Part shown: piece after piece, positions 20,285-29,552 of the stretch
Layout of the letters: every line of letters starts with the position of its first letter
Numbering within the stretch: position 1 is the stretch's first letter
Source: Actinomycetes bacterium
GTDB taxonomy: Bacteria > Actinomycetota > Acidimicrobiia > Acidimicrobiales > Microtrichaceae
Direction of reading: 5' to 3'
DNA length: 59,751 nt
Assembly: GCA_024222295.1 (NCBI GenBank)
Contig: JAAEPF010000091.1
Span: 1 to 59,751, forward strand
Made by a program: the position numbers and the translations under genes
The notes under the pieces: generated by a model
Databases searched by the model: none
Told to the model about the DNA's origin: nothing
Seen by the model: only the letters and a program-made list of their open reading frames with translations

Positions 20285-20290
20285 TACGAT
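20285..20290 (+). promoter_or_regulatory. Likely -10 box of scpA
   Basis: TACGAT is followed by 6 nt and then GTG at 20297. This supports that GTG as the scpA start and a leaderless transcript. It is divergent from the trpS box about 60 bp away. Confidence 0.5.
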
Positions 20291-20296
20291 GTTTTG

Positions 20297-21076
20297 GTGC
20301 CGTACGACGTGCAGACCCCTGTGTTCGAGGGGCCCTTCGATCTGTTGTTGCACCTGATCCTGCGCGAGCAGGTGGACCTCTACGAGGTGTCGCTCTCCAC
20401 GATCGTTGACGGCTACCTCGCCCATCTCGCACAGATGGAAGACTTCGACCTCGAGATCGCCACCGAGTTCCTGCTGATTGCCTCCACACTGGTCGAGCTG
20501 AAGACCAAGCGGCTGCTCCCCGATGATCCCGACCTGGATCTGGATGACGAGCTGGCGCTGTGGGAAGAGCGCGATCTCCTGCTGTCACGCCTGCTGGAGT
20601 GCAAGACCTTCAAGGACGCAGCACAGGTCATTTCGGCGCTTCACAACGTGGCCTCGAGGTCGGTGCCCCGTGTTGTCGGCCCCGACGAGCGCTTCGTGGA
20701 GCTCACCCCCGACCTGCTCGAGGGTGTGAAGCCTGAGCAGGTTCGCAAGGCGTTCCTGAGGGCGATGCAGCCCAAGGCGCAGCCCCGGATCGACCTGTTC
20801 CACGTGGCACCCATCAAGGTGTCGGTGATGGACGCCGTTGCCGACCTGTGCCGCGAGCTTCCCGCCCGGCGTCGTGCCACCTTCCGTGACCTCACCTCAC
20901 AGATGGTGGAGCGCATGGAGGTGATCGTGAACTTCCTGGCGATCCTCGAGCTGTTCAAGCAGGGCCTGATAGACCTGCGCCAGCCGGAAACCTTCGGTGA
21001 CATCGAGGTCGTCTGGTGTGGTCCCGAGGCGATGGGCGCTGCAGAGCTGGAGGCTGTGGATGTCTACGACGGCTGA
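20297..21076 (+). CDS. scpA: Segregation and condensation protein A
   Basis: A 259-residue kleisin subunit of the SMC-ScpAB condensin. Typical sequence: TPVFEGPFDLLLHLILREQVDLYE, then FLLIASTLVELKTKRLLP, and a C-terminal winged-helix region FLAILELFKQGLI. It bridges SMC heads to organise and segregate chromosomes. A TTG at 20294 is an alternative start; GTG is preferred because of the upstream -10 box. It overlaps scpB by 17 bp. Confidence 0.95.
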   Translation: MPYDVQTPVFEGPFDLLLHLILREQVDLYEVSLSTIVDGYLAHLAQMEDFDLEIATEFLLIASTLVELKTKRLLPDDPDLDLDDELALWEERDLLLSRLLECKTFKDAAQVISALHNVASRSVPRVVGPDERFVELTPDLLEGVKPEQVRKAFLRAMQPKAQPRIDLFHVAPIKVSVMDAVADLCRELPARRRATFRDLTSQMVERMEVIVNFLAILELFKQGLIDLRQPETFGDIEVVWCGPEAMGAAELEAVDVYDG

Positions 21077-21737
21077 CGATTCCGCTCCCGAGGGCGGCGA
21101 CCACTCCGCCGTGGAGGGCGGCGACCACACCGAGCTGCGCCGCACTCTTGAAGCTGTGCTGATGGTGGCCGAGGAGCCGACCGAGGCCCGGTTGCTCGGC
21201 GAGCTGTGCGAGGTGAAGCCGGCGATCGTGGAGCAGGTGCTCGCCTCCATGGCCGCCACCTATGAGAGCGAGGGCAGGGGCTTTGCACTGGTCAACGTCG
21301 CCGGTGGGTGGCGGTTCCAGAGCCACGAGTCTCAGAACGCCTACGTGGAGCGCTTCGTGCTCACGGGCCAGTCGGCCCGGCTTTCGGCAGCCGCGCTGGA
21401 GACACTCGCCATCGTGGCCTACAAGCAGCCGATCTCAAGGGCGCAGGTGGCCGCGATCCGCGGCGTCAACGTCGACGGCGTGATCCGCACGCTCACCCAG
21501 CGGGGATATATCGCCGAGATCGGCCAGGATCCCGGACCGGGCCAGGCGTCGTTGTTCGGCACAACCTCCATGTTCCTGGAGCGCCTCGGCCTCAACAGCG
21601 TCGACGAGTTGCCGTCGCTCGGTGACTTCATCCCCGAAGCCGACGTCGTCGAGCAGCTCGAGCGGGGCCTTCGCATCGAAGACGATGATGCCGAGGTCGC
21701 TGCGGCGGAGGTGGCGGTCGCCGATTCCGGTGACTGA
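21060..21737 (+). CDS. scpB: Segregation and condensation protein B
   Basis: A 225-residue partner of ScpA made of two winged-helix domains. Family hallmarks: [11 protein letters not shown] near the start, [33 protein letters not shown] and [10 protein letters not shown]. The ATG at 21060 lies inside the scpA end; the acidic Asp/Glu/Gly stretch before residue 20 is unusual but in frame. It overlaps rluB by 8 bp. Confidence 0.95.
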   Translation: MSTTADDSAPEGGDHSAVEGGDHTELRRTLEAVLMVAEEPTEARLLGELCEVKPAIVEQVLASMAATYESEGRGFALVNVAGGWRFQSHESQNAYVERFVLTGQSARLSAAALETLAIVAYKQPISRAQVAAIRGVNVDGVIRTLTQRGYIAEIGQDPGPGQASLFGTTSMFLERLGLNSVDELPSLGDFIPEADVVEQLERGLRIEDDDAEVAAAEVAVADSGD

Positions 21738-22509
21738 CCCCGATCCGCAACGACCGCTGCCCGAGGGCGGCGAACGACTCCAGAAGGTCCTCGCCCGCGC
21801 CGGGTTCGGCTCGCGCCGCACCTCCGAAGACCTGATCTCGTCGGGTCGCGTGACCGTCAACGACGAGGTCGCCCAGCTGGGCCGACGGGTGGACACCGCC
21901 GTCGACGCGGTCCGCGTGGATGGCGTGCAAGTGGCGGTCAACCCGGCGTTGGTGCATTGGCTGCTCAACAAGCCGGCCGGCGTGGTGACGACCGCGTCGG
22001 ACACCCACGGGCGCCGCACCGTGATCGAACTGGTGCCCGCTGAACCACAGGTGCACCCGGTGGGCCGACTCGACATGGACACAGAGGGCCTCCTGCTGCT
22101 CACCAACGACGGGTCGCTCACCCACCGGCTCACCCATCCCCGATACGGGGTGCCCAAGGAGTACCTGGCACAGGTGGAGGGCGATCCCAGCCGGGGTGCG
22201 TTGCGCCGCCTGCGAGAGGGCGTGGAGCTCGACGACGGGCGCACGGCGCCGGCGAAGGTGGCTCACCCCGGGCCCTCGATGGTGGAGCTCACGATCCACG
22301 AGGGCCGCAACCGCCAGGTGCGCCGCATGTGCGAGGCGGTGGGTCATCCGGTGGTGCGCCTGGTTCGCACGCGCATTGGCCCGCTGCGGGACCCGGCGCT
22401 CGATCCGGGGCAGTGGCGGGACCTCAGCACCGAGGAGCTGCGGGAACTGGAGCGCGCCGCGTTCGGGGCCGCTGCAAACGGTGAAGGCGGGCCGGGGCGC
22501 GACGGGTAA
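21730..22509 (+). CDS. rluB: 23S rRNA pseudouridine synthase RluB family
   Basis: A 259-residue protein. An N-terminal S4 domain ([16 protein letters not shown]) is followed by the RsuA/RluB catalytic domain with [17 protein letters not shown], whose second Asp-containing motif carries the catalytic Asp, and [18 protein letters not shown]. It converts a uridine in 23S rRNA (the E. coli 2605 region) to pseudouridine. The scpA-scpB-rluB order is conserved across many bacteria. GTG start within the scpB end. Confidence 0.93.
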   Translation: MTDPDPQRPLPEGGERLQKVLARAGFGSRRTSEDLISSGRVTVNDEVAQLGRRVDTAVDAVRVDGVQVAVNPALVHWLLNKPAGVVTTASDTHGRRTVIELVPAEPQVHPVGRLDMDTEGLLLLTNDGSLTHRLTHPRYGVPKEYLAQVEGDPSRGALRRLREGVELDDGRTAPAKVAHPGPSMVELTIHEGRNRQVRRMCEAVGHPVVRLVRTRIGPLRDPALDPGQWRDLSTEELRELERAAFGAAANGEGGPGRDG

Positions 22510-22512
22510 CCT
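22507..22512 (+). promoter_or_regulatory. Likely -10 box of aroH
   Basis: TAACCT is followed by 7 nt and the aroH ATG, with no Shine-Dalgarno. The box overlaps the rluB stop codon, giving aroH a possible promoter inside the gene cluster. Confidence 0.45.
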
Positions 22513-22519
22513 CGCTGCG

Positions 22520-22888
22520 ATGCCCGGATCAATCCTTGCGCTGCGGGGCGCCACAACACTCGACATCGACGATGAGCCACACATGGTGGAGCGCGTCACC
22601 GAGCTGCTCACAGAGATGCTCGGGCGCAACGCCGTCGACCACGACGACCTCGTCTCGATCATCTTCACCGCTACCGACGACCTCCACTGCGGGTTTCCTG
22701 CGCTGGCAGCGCGGCGCATGGGCCTTGGAGACGTCCCACTGCTGTGCGCTCGGGAGCTGGAGGTCGACGGCAGCACGCCGCGTTGTGTGCGGGTGATGAT
22801 GCACCTCAACTCCGACAAGAAGCGTTCCGAGATGCGCCACGTGTACCTGGAAGGTGCCCGCGGACTGCGCGACGACCTGCCGGAGTGA
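22520..22888 (+). CDS. aroH: Chorismate mutase, AroH class
   Basis: A 122-residue chorismate mutase of the trimeric Bacillus AroH type, which turns chorismate into prephenate. Recognisable active-site residues: Arg in LRGATT, Glu in ARELEVDG, Arg in CVRVMMH and Tyr in HVYLEGA, matching Arg7, Glu78, Arg90 and Tyr108 of B. subtilis. Next is tyrA, then aroA, so three aromatic-amino-acid genes are grouped. Confidence 0.94.
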   Translation: MPGSILALRGATTLDIDDEPHMVERVTELLTEMLGRNAVDHDDLVSIIFTATDDLHCGFPALAARRMGLGDVPLLCARELEVDGSTPRCVRVMMHLNSDKKRSEMRHVYLEGARGLRDDLPE

Positions 22889-22892
22889 CCTC

Positions 22893-23984
22893 ATGAGCCC
22901 TGCCGCGCCAGCGGAGCCCGCCCAGCGTCGCGCCGCGGTGGTGGGCACCGGCCTGATCGGAGGTTCGGTCGCAGCTGCGCTTCGGTCGCGTGGCTGGCAT
23001 GTGAGCGGCACTGATGCCGACGAGGCGACACTCGCCCTCGCGGTCGAGATGGGCGTGATCGACGCAGTGGGCGACGACCCCGATGCCGAGCTGACCGTTG
23101 TCGCCGTACCCGTGGGTGCCGTGCCCGCTGCGGCTCACACCGCACTCGAGCGCGGCGGGGTCGTCACCGACGTCGGAAGCGTCAAGGCGCCGGTAGTGGC
23201 GGCGGTCGACCACCCACGGTTCGTGGGCGGCCACCCGATGGCCGGTTCCGAGGCGCTGGGTGTTGGCGGGGCCCGTCCCGACCTGTTCGAGGGGGCGACA
23301 TGGGCGTTGACCCCCACTGACAACACGGACCCGGCTGCGCTCACACTGGTGCACCAGACCGTGCGGGCATTGGGTGCCGATGTGGTGACCCTCGCCCCGG
23401 CGCAGCACGACCGCCTGGTGGCCACCGTTTCACACGTGCCGCACCTCACCGCCGCCACGTTGATGGGTGTGGCCAACGAGCGATCGGTGGAACACGCAGC
23501 ATTGCTGCGACTTGCCGCCGGCGGGTTCCGTGACATGACGCGCATTGCAGGTGGTGACCCCGGCATCTGGATCGACATCTGCCGCGACAACCGCGATGCG
23601 ATCATCGAGGTGATGGACGGCCTGCTCGACTCGCTGGGCATCATGCGGGGAATCGTGGCCGATGGAAGGGCCGAGGAGTTGCGTGAACGCCTCGCCGAGG
23701 CCCAGGCCGCCCGCATCAGCCTGCCGGTGGGTGCACCGGCTCCCGACCTGCTGGCCGAGGTTCGCATTCCCGTTCCGGACCGTCCCGGTGAGTTGGCGGC
23801 CATAACGGCGCTTGCGACCGACCTGGGTGTCAACGTCTACGACATCGAGGTCGCACACGCAGCCGAGCTTCCCGGCGGCCTGCTGATCCTGGTGGTGGCC
23901 GAGGAATCCGCCGCAGGCTTCGTGGAGGCCCTCGAGGCCGGTGGCCGGCACGGCTCGGTGCACCCCCTGGGCGACCTCACGTGA
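22893..23984 (+). CDS. tyrA: Prephenate dehydrogenase with ACT domain
   Basis: A 363-residue NAD-dependent prephenate (or arogenate) dehydrogenase for tyrosine synthesis. Rossmann motif VVGTGLIGGSV lies near residue 17, GGHPMAGSEALG and VSHVPHLTAA follow. A C-terminal ACT-type domain from about 290 (VRIPVPDRPGELAAITALA) probably binds tyrosine for feedback control. The ATG at 22893 is 4 nt after the aroH stop; the end overlaps aroA as GTGA. Confidence 0.93.
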   Translation: MSPAAPAEPAQRRAAVVGTGLIGGSVAAALRSRGWHVSGTDADEATLALAVEMGVIDAVGDDPDAELTVVAVPVGAVPAAAHTALERGGVVTDVGSVKAPVVAAVDHPRFVGGHPMAGSEALGVGGARPDLFEGATWALTPTDNTDPAALTLVHQTVRALGADVVTLAPAQHDRLVATVSHVPHLTAATLMGVANERSVEHAALLRLAAGGFRDMTRIAGGDPGIWIDICRDNRDAIIEVMDGLLDSLGIMRGIVADGRAEELRERLAEAQAARISLPVGAPAPDLLAEVRIPVPDRPGELAAITALATDLGVNVYDIEVAHAAELPGGLLILVVAEESAAGFVEALEAGGRHGSVHPLGDLT

Positions 23985-25303
23985 GCACAGCAGCCCCTGG
24001 TCCGGGCAGCCTTCCCGATCCGCTCGTGGTCATTCCGCTCGACGAGCCGCCGACCGGAACAGTGGCGTTGCCCGGTTCCAAGTCGATCACCAACCGTGCG
24101 CTGATCTGTGCCGCGCTGGCCGAGGGCACCTCGATGATCAACGGGGCGCTGCTGTCGGACGACACCGAGGCGATGCTCGGCTGCCTGGCTTCGCTCGGCG
24201 TCCGTAGCTCGGTTCAGGGAGCGGCCAGCGACTCGCCCACGATCATGGTCGAGGGGGCCGACGGCCCCGCACCCGTGTCCGGCGGAGTTCTGGACGCCCG
24301 CATGTCGGGCACCACATCACGGTTCATCGCGCCGCTGAGCGTGCTCGGGTCTGCAACGGTCGTGCTCGACGGTGCCGCGCAGCTGCGCGCCCGGCCCATG
24401 GGTGACCTCTGGGAAGCGCTTCGGGCGCTGGGAGCGACCGTCGAGCCACTCGGCGAGGAAGGAAAGCTGCCCGTTGAGCTGTCAGGTGGCGATCGCGGCG
24501 TGCGCGGCGGATCGGTCGAAGTGCGCGGGGATGCTTCGAGCCAGTTCCTCTCGGGTCTGCTGCTCGCCGCTCCGGTGATGCGCAGGGGGCTCCGTGTCAC
24601 CGTCACCACCGAGCTGGTGTCACAGCCCTATGTGGAGATGACGCTGCGGGTGATGGAGGCGTTCGGTGCCCGCGTCGAGCGAGGCGACGGGTTGCGGACG
24701 ATCGAGGTGCAACCCGGCGGCTACGAGGGCCGCAACTACACCGTCGAGCCCGACGCGTCGGCCGCCTCCTACTTCCTGGCATTGGCTGCAGTCACCGGAG
24801 GTGACCTCACCATCGAGGGGCTCGGGTCCGAGTCGCTGCAGGGCGACGTGGGCTTCGTGGACGTGCTGGCCCAGATGGGGGCGTCGGTCACCCAGACCGG
24901 ATCGACCACGCAGGTGGTCGGCACGGGGCAGCTGCACGGCGTGAACGTGGACATGTCACAGATCTCTGACACGGCCCAGACCCTCGGCGCGATCGCACCG
25001 CTCGCTGATGGCCCCACCACGGTCGACGGCATCGGCTTCATCCGCGGCAAGGAGACCGATCGCATCGCAGCGGTGGTGACAGAGCTCGGACGGCTCGGGG
25101 TGGATGCCACCGAGGACCCCGACGGTTTCACCGTGCAGCCCGGCACGCCATCACCGGCTGTCGTGAAGACCTACGACGATCACCGGATGGCCATGAGCTT
25201 CGCCGTGCTCGGCCTCGCCGCCGGCGGCCTGTCGATCGCGGATCCGGCATGTGTGGCCAAGACGTTCCCCCGCTTCTGGGGCACGGTCGACTCGCTGAGG
25301 TGA
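23981..25303 (+). CDS. aroA: 3-phosphoshikimate 1-carboxyvinyltransferase (EPSP synthase)
   Basis: A 440-residue EPSP synthase, the sixth step of the shikimate pathway. Key segments: LPGSKSITNRALICAALAEG near 28, DARMSGTTSRFIAPL, QFLSGLLLAAP, and KTYDDHRMAMSFAVLGLAAG near the C-terminus. It joins phosphoenolpyruvate to shikimate 3-phosphate. The position directly before cmk recalls the aroA-cmk link in many bacteria. Confidence 0.96.
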   Translation: MSTAAPGPGSLPDPLVVIPLDEPPTGTVALPGSKSITNRALICAALAEGTSMINGALLSDDTEAMLGCLASLGVRSSVQGAASDSPTIMVEGADGPAPVSGGVLDARMSGTTSRFIAPLSVLGSATVVLDGAAQLRARPMGDLWEALRALGATVEPLGEEGKLPVELSGGDRGVRGGSVEVRGDASSQFLSGLLLAAPVMRRGLRVTVTTELVSQPYVEMTLRVMEAFGARVERGDGLRTIEVQPGGYEGRNYTVEPDASAASYFLALAAVTGGDLTIEGLGSESLQGDVGFVDVLAQMGASVTQTGSTTQVVGTGQLHGVNVDMSQISDTAQTLGAIAPLADGPTTVDGIGFIRGKETDRIAAVVTELGRLGVDATEDPDGFTVQPGTPSPAVVKTYDDHRMAMSFAVLGLAAGGLSIADPACVAKTFPRFWGTVDSLR

Positions 25304-25343
25304 TCCGCGCCGTGGGGTTGGCCGCTGGCGATCCGTGGGTGCT

Positions 25344-25349
25344 TAGGAT
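25344..25349 (+). promoter_or_regulatory. Likely -10 box of cmk
   Basis: TAGGAT is followed by 6 nt and the cmk ATG, consistent with a leaderless mRNA. Confidence 0.5.
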
Positions 25350-25355
25350 GGCCGG

Positions 25356-26024
25356 ATGCTCGTGATCGCCATCGATGGGCCAGCAGGCTCGGGCAAGTCC
25401 ACCGTCGGCAGGCTGCTCGCGGACCGGCTGGACCTGACCTACCTCGACACCGGGGCGATGTACCGCGCTGTCGCCTTTGCATCGATCCGCCAGGGCATCG
25501 ATCCCGATGAGCCGGAGGCGGTCGCCGCGCTGGCACGTGCGATCGACATCGAGGTCGATAATGCAGGCGTGCGCGTCGACGACATAGACGCGACGCTGGA
25601 GATCCGTGGCCCCGAGGTCACCCGGGCGGTGTCGATGGTGGCCGCCAACAGCGAGGTGCGCGAGGAGTTGCGCGCACGCCAGCGGGCCTGGGCGCTGGAA
25701 CGTGGCGGAGGCGTGATCGAGGGGCGCGACATTGGCACGGTGGTGTTCCCCGACGCCCTGCTCAAGGTGTACCTGACAGCATCGGCGGAGGTGCGGGCCC
25801 GGCGCCGCGCCAAGGAGATGACCGACCTCGACTACGACGAGGTCGCCGCCGACATCGCACGCCGTGACGCAGCCGATTCGGGTCGCGATGACAGCCCGCT
25901 CGCCACTGCCGGTGACGCCGTCACGGTCGACACATCCGACCTGGAGATCGATGGGGTCGTGGACGTGATCGTGCAGATGGTCGAGGAGCGGCTGGCGAAG
26001 CGTGCGCAGGGCGAACATGGCTGA
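25356..26024 (+). CDS. cmk: Cytidylate kinase
   Basis: A 222-residue (d)CMP kinase. P-loop GPAGSGKSTVGRLLA lies at about 8-22, followed by YLDTGAMYRAVA and GRDIGTVVFPDA; the LID-region Arg residues are in ARRRAKEMTDLDY. It recycles CMP and dCMP to diphosphates. The end overlaps the acyltransferase start by 8 bp. Confidence 0.96.
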   Translation: MLVIAIDGPAGSGKSTVGRLLADRLDLTYLDTGAMYRAVAFASIRQGIDPDEPEAVAALARAIDIEVDNAGVRVDDIDATLEIRGPEVTRAVSMVAANSEVREELRARQRAWALERGGGVIEGRDIGTVVFPDALLKVYLTASAEVRARRRAKEMTDLDYDEVAADIARRDAADSGRDDSPLATAGDAVTVDTSDLEIDGVVDVIVQMVEERLAKRAQGEHG

Positions 26025-26703
26025 GTCCGGAACCGACCCGCACCCCGACCCCGACGAGCACCTGAAGCCGGTGACGCCGCTGGGCGACTTCATCTACCGG
26101 TTCCTTCGGGGACTCGGGGTGTTCCTGGCCACGCTCATCTGGCGCTTCGAGGTGGTGGGCAGGGACCGTTTGCCGACAGTCGGACCGTTCGTGTTGAGCC
26201 CGGTGCACCGCTCTTACGTGGACTTCCTGCTTGCCGGGATGACTGTGAAGCAGCGAGTGCGGTTCATGGCCAAGGACTCGCTGTGGAAGGCGCCACGCTT
26301 CGGCAGGTTCCTCGAAATGATGGGAGCGTTCCCGGTGGATCGCGAAGGCGCTGACCGCACGGCGTTGCGCAAGGCAGAGGAGTCGGTTGCTGCTGGTGAG
26401 CCGATCGTGATGTTCCCCGAGGGCCAACGCCGCGAAGGCCCGGTGGTGGAGGACCTGCACGCCGGCCCGGCCTTCGTGGCCTGCCGTGCACGGGTGCCGA
26501 TCGTTCCGGTGGGCATCGGGGGCTCCGACAAGGCGATGCCGATCGGCTCGAAGATGATCCGCTTCGCCAAGGTGAAGGTTGTCATCGGCGAGCCGATCTA
26601 TCCCGACGTGCCCCTCACCGGTCGAGTCCCGCGCCGAGTGGTCGCAGAGACCACGGCGAAGCTCCGCGAGTCGATCCAGGACCTCTACGACGACGTGCGC
26701 TGA
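26017..26703 (+). CDS. 1-acyl-glycerol-3-phosphate acyltransferase (PlsC family)
   Basis: A 228-residue membrane-associated acyltransferase for phosphatidic acid synthesis. Motif I HRSYVD (H-x4-D), motif III MFPEGQRREG and motif IV VPIVPVGI are present, after one hydrophobic segment FLRGLGVFLATLIW. The ATG at 26017 has AGGGCG upstream; GTG at 26002 is an alternative. The cmk-plsC pairing is common. Other PLSc-family roles are possible. Confidence 0.88.
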   Translation: MAESGTDPHPDPDEHLKPVTPLGDFIYRFLRGLGVFLATLIWRFEVVGRDRLPTVGPFVLSPVHRSYVDFLLAGMTVKQRVRFMAKDSLWKAPRFGRFLEMMGAFPVDREGADRTALRKAEESVAAGEPIVMFPEGQRREGPVVEDLHAGPAFVACRARVPIVPVGIGGSDKAMPIGSKMIRFAKVKVVIGEPIYPDVPLTGRVPRRVVAETTAKLRESIQDLYDDVR

Positions 26704-26748
26704 TCTGCCAGAGCCGAGACCGCGGGCGGCGGGGCGGTTGTGCATGGG

Positions 26749-27147
26749 TCAGACGACGGGTGACATGGCGATGCCAACCCACAGGGCGGCGGCGCCGAAC
26801 AGGGAGCTCATGGCGCCGCCGATCGCCAGCATCGCCTTGTTGCCGCGCGCCATCTGGTGGATCACGGCACCCACGCCCGATAGCAGCACCACCAGGACCT
26901 TGATCTCCACCTCCGGGTGCGGGATCGAGTTGAGGTCGACCGCCAGGATGTTCCACAGTCCCGTAACGACCGCCACCCCGTAGGCGGGCCAGGCCAGTCG
27001 GTTGAAGGCCCGGGCGGCCTTCTTCGGGCCCTCGGGGTCGAGGGAACGCACTGTGGGTACGAGCCCGGCGAGCACGATCTGGCCGCCGACCCAGACCGAG
27101 GCGGCGAGGACGTGCAGGAACAGTCTGAAGGTGTCGAGGGTGTCCAC
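26749..27147 (-). CDS. Small four-helix membrane protein
   Basis: A 132-residue integral membrane protein with four hydrophobic segments (about 7-30, 52-72, 83-98, 104-128). The pattern FLHVLAASVWVGGQIVLAG, with His and Trp near the first helix, resembles CopD/DUF2269-type proteins that can bind haem or copper, but the match is general. GTG start. It is separated from ispH by a hairpin. Confidence 0.65.
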   Translation of the reverse strand: MDTLDTFRLFLHVLAASVWVGGQIVLAGLVPTVRSLDPEGPKKAARAFNRLAWPAYGVAVVTGLWNILAVDLNSIPHPEVEIKVLVVLLSGVGAVIHQMARGNKAMLAIGGAMSSLFGAAALWVGIAMSPVV

Positions 27148-27154
27148 GACCGAC

Positions 27155-27179
27155 GATCCTGCCCGAAGCGGGCAGGATC
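27155..27179. terminator. Hairpin at the ispH stop
   Basis: A perfect 11-bp stem, GATCCTGCCCG and its complement with loop AAG, overlaps the ispH stop codon. It probably ends ispH transcription, though no T-run follows. Confidence 0.6.
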
Positions 27180-28218
27180 AGGCGAGTTCGGCAAGCACGT
27201 CGGACGCCGGCCGGTCGCGGTCGTTGACCGCCGGTGTCGCATTCGGATCGCCGCCGAGGCCGATGGAGCCGACGGTGTCGATCGCAGCGAGCAGGTCACG
27301 CAGTGAGCGCGGGGGAGGGAAGTACTCCTCCTCGTCGGTCACCCGCACCTCCTCGGTGCCGTTGCGCGGCGCCAGGCGGGCAATGACGCTCTCCACGAGC
27401 TCCTCGGGCGCCGACGCGCCTGCGGTCACACCGACCGTGCCGGACAGCTCCGGCAGCTCCTCGGTCGAGTTGACACGGAGCACCTGGGGGCAGCCGGCTT
27501 CGACGGCCAACTTCTCGAGCGCCCGCGTGTTGGAGGAGTTGGCCGACCCGATCACCACAACGGCGTCGCAGCGCGAAGCGATCTCGAGCAGGGCGGTCTG
27601 GCGGTTGGTGGTGGCGAAGCAGAGGTCGCTGCGACCCGGCATCCATGTGTCCGGGAACCGGTCCTTGGTGGCGTCGGCCACCTCAGCCCAGTCGCGGTGC
27701 GACAGGGTCGTCTGGGCCAGCAGCGCCACCGGGGTCTCGAGCTCGGGCAGCGCCTTGACCTCCTCGATCGACTCGACCCGGTGGATCGCGTCGGGAGCCA
27801 CCGCCATCGTGCCCACGGCTTCTTCGTGGCCTTCATGGCCGACGTACACGATGTCGTATCCCTTGCGGGCGCGCACCTTCACCTCGTGGTGCACCTTGGT
27901 GACCAGAGGGCAGACGGCGTCGACCACGAAACCGCCGGTGTCCCGGGCAGCTTCGACAACCTCGGGGGCCGACCCGTGCGCTGAGAGCATGATCGGGCGG
28001 CCTGGTGGGACAACGGCGATGTCGTCCACGAACACCACGCCCAGGTCCTCGAAGCGTCGCACGACAATCTGGTTGTGCACGATCTCGTGGTAGCAGTACA
28101 CCGGCGGCTCGAAGGCGCGCACCATCCAGGCCAGTGCCTTGATGGCCATCTCCACGCCCGCGCAGAAGCCTCGGGGTGCGGCGAGCAGTACGCGGTCGAC
28201 TCCGGGGGCTTCGGTCAC
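27178..28218 (-). CDS. ispH: 4-hydroxy-3-methylbut-2-enyl diphosphate reductase
   Basis: A 346-residue Fe-S enzyme, the last step of the MEP isoprenoid pathway, making IPP and DMAPP. The cluster cysteines are in AAPRGFCAGV, VVDAVCPLVTKVH and DLCFATTNRQ; HGSAPEV and HEGHEEAVG are further conserved segments. A C-terminal extension of about 40 residues follows the core, ending in an acidic tail. The GTG at 28218 is favoured by TACCCT 8 nt upstream; TTG at 28227 is also possible. The 129 bp between this gene and the next lipoprotein gene show no other gene. Confidence 0.95.
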   Translation of the reverse strand: MTEAPGVDRVLLAAPRGFCAGVEMAIKALAWMVRAFEPPVYCYHEIVHNQIVVRRFEDLGVVFVDDIAVVPPGRPIMLSAHGSAPEVVEAARDTGGFVVDAVCPLVTKVHHEVKVRARKGYDIVYVGHEGHEEAVGTMAVAPDAIHRVESIEEVKALPELETPVALLAQTTLSHRDWAEVADATKDRFPDTWMPGRSDLCFATTNRQTALLEIASRCDAVVVIGSANSSNTRALEKLAVEAGCPQVLRVNSTEELPELSGTVGVTAGASAPEELVESVIARLAPRNGTEEVRVTDEEEYFPPPRSLRDLLAAIDTVGSIGLGGDPNATPAVNDRDRPASDVLAELA

Positions 28219-28226
28219 GACCGACA

Positions 28227-28232
28227 AGGGTA
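28227..28232 (-). promoter_or_regulatory. Likely -10 box of ispH
   Basis: On the reverse strand TACCCT is followed by 8 nt and the ispH GTG, without a Shine-Dalgarno, suggesting a leaderless transcript. Confidence 0.4.
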
Positions 28233-28347
28233 CCGAGGAGCCCCGGGGGCATGGGCCCCAAGCAGGTGGCCGCTTCTTCCTTGCTCGGCGCACCCCCCGA
28301 GACACCGCTGCTGGCTCATTGGTCGTCTCGCTCGTCCGCTTGGCTCC

Positions 28348-29517
28348 TCAGGGGTCGTGGCGGTACACGAGCACGTCGTCGAGGGCGCCCACGACACCGT
28401 CGCCAAGGCCTACCGGGTCAGGGTCGAGTCCGGAGCGGAAGCGCAGCTCGGCCGTCACGAAGTGCCGCACCTCCGCCCACACCTCGGGCGAGGGTGCGAA
28501 GGCGGGGGTGGGGCAGCCGTCGTTGCCGAGCGCCAGCAGGCTCGGCGGTATGGGCAGGCCGCTGGCCAGGGCCAGGGCGGCCACGCCGCCGTCGCCGATC
28601 TCGCACAGGTCGGTGAACGCGTTGTTGTGACCGGAGCGATCCAGTTCGACGAGCCGGCGTTGGCCGGGTGTGTAGGTGAAGCCCGTGCGGGCGTTGGCCA
28701 CCGACGCAATGCCGTCGCGGCGCCCGGCGATCCAGCTGATCGACTTGCCAGGCGGCAGCACGGGAGCGTTGCCCTGGATCAGGCTCAGCTCGGAGATGCC
28801 CGACGCCATCGGTATCACTGCGTTGACGTCGGCGCGGGTCAGCAGCCGCAGTGAGGTGCCGCCACCGGCCGAGTGGCCGATCGGGAACACCTCGGAGGAG
28901 TCGACGATCCCTTCGAGCAATCCGTCCGGTGCTGCGGAGGCATCCGCGGCGGCCGTGATCGCTTCATCAGCCACCACGCGGTCGCTGCGCCGGTTGGGCA
29001 CCGGGTCGCCGAGCACCGACTTGAGGCCGCGCTCGAGGTACTCAGGTGAGATGACCACGAAGCCCCAGCTGGCCAGGTGGGTGGTGAGGAAGGTGCTGGT
29101 GAGGCGGAACCCGGCGAAGCCGTGGCTGAACAGAACCAGCGGGTACGGGCCGCCGGCCGACGCAGCGGGTACGTCGCGGTGGGCGTCGGTCTCGAAAGGC
29201 GGGTCGACCGACGGGTCGAGCAGGTCGTCGAAGGCCTGGTTGATGAAGTCGCGCACGAAGTAGACGTCGCGGGGCACCCCGACGACGTCCGCCGGATCCG
29301 CCGGGTACCAGACCTCCATCTCGCGGTCGCCGAGGCTCAGGGTCGTGACCCCTGCGGCGTAGGGCCCCGAGCCCACATATGCGGCCTCGGCAGCACGCGG
29401 AGCGTCATTGGGCGATGGTCCGGTCGCGGGTTCGGGTGGCGCTGGAACACACGCCACCGCCACCACTGCCAACGCGGCGACGCACACTGCTACGGATCTG
29501 ATGGTTCGCCCTGCCAT
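28348..29517 (-). CDS. Secreted lipoprotein alpha/beta hydrolase
   Basis: A 389-residue protein with a signal peptide ending at a likely lipidated Cys23 (AVVAVAC). The alpha/beta-hydrolase core has the oxyanion segment YPLVLFSHGFAGFR, nucleophile elbow IGHSAGGGTS and catalytic His in DRSGHNNAF. The arrangement recalls platelet-activating-factor acetylhydrolase and dienelactone-hydrolase relatives. It probably cleaves esters outside the membrane; the substrate is unknown. ATG at 29526 is an alternative start. Confidence 0.8.
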   Translation of the reverse strand: MAGRTIRSVAVCVAALAVVAVACVPAPPEPATGPSPNDAPRAAEAAYVGSGPYAAGVTTLSLGDREMEVWYPADPADVVGVPRDVYFVRDFINQAFDDLLDPSVDPPFETDAHRDVPAASAGGPYPLVLFSHGFAGFRLTSTFLTTHLASWGFVVISPEYLERGLKSVLGDPVPNRRSDRVVADEAITAAADASAAPDGLLEGIVDSSEVFPIGHSAGGGTSLRLLTRADVNAVIPMASGISELSLIQGNAPVLPPGKSISWIAGRRDGIASVANARTGFTYTPGQRRLVELDRSGHNNAFTDLCEIGDGGVAALALASGLPIPPSLLALGNDGCPTPAFAPSPEVWAEVRHFVTAELRFRSGLDPDPVGLGDGVVGALDDVLVYRHDP

Positions 29518-29539
29518 GGGCTGCATTCTTGCAGACCGA

Positions 29540-29545
29540 TACGAT
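29540..29545 (+). promoter_or_regulatory. Likely -10 box of the DUF512 gene
   Basis: TACGAT is followed by 7 nt and GTG at 29553. This supports that GTG over the TTG at 29529 and suggests a leaderless mRNA. The site is just upstream of the divergent lipoprotein gene. Confidence 0.5.
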
Positions 29546-29552
29546 TGCCGCA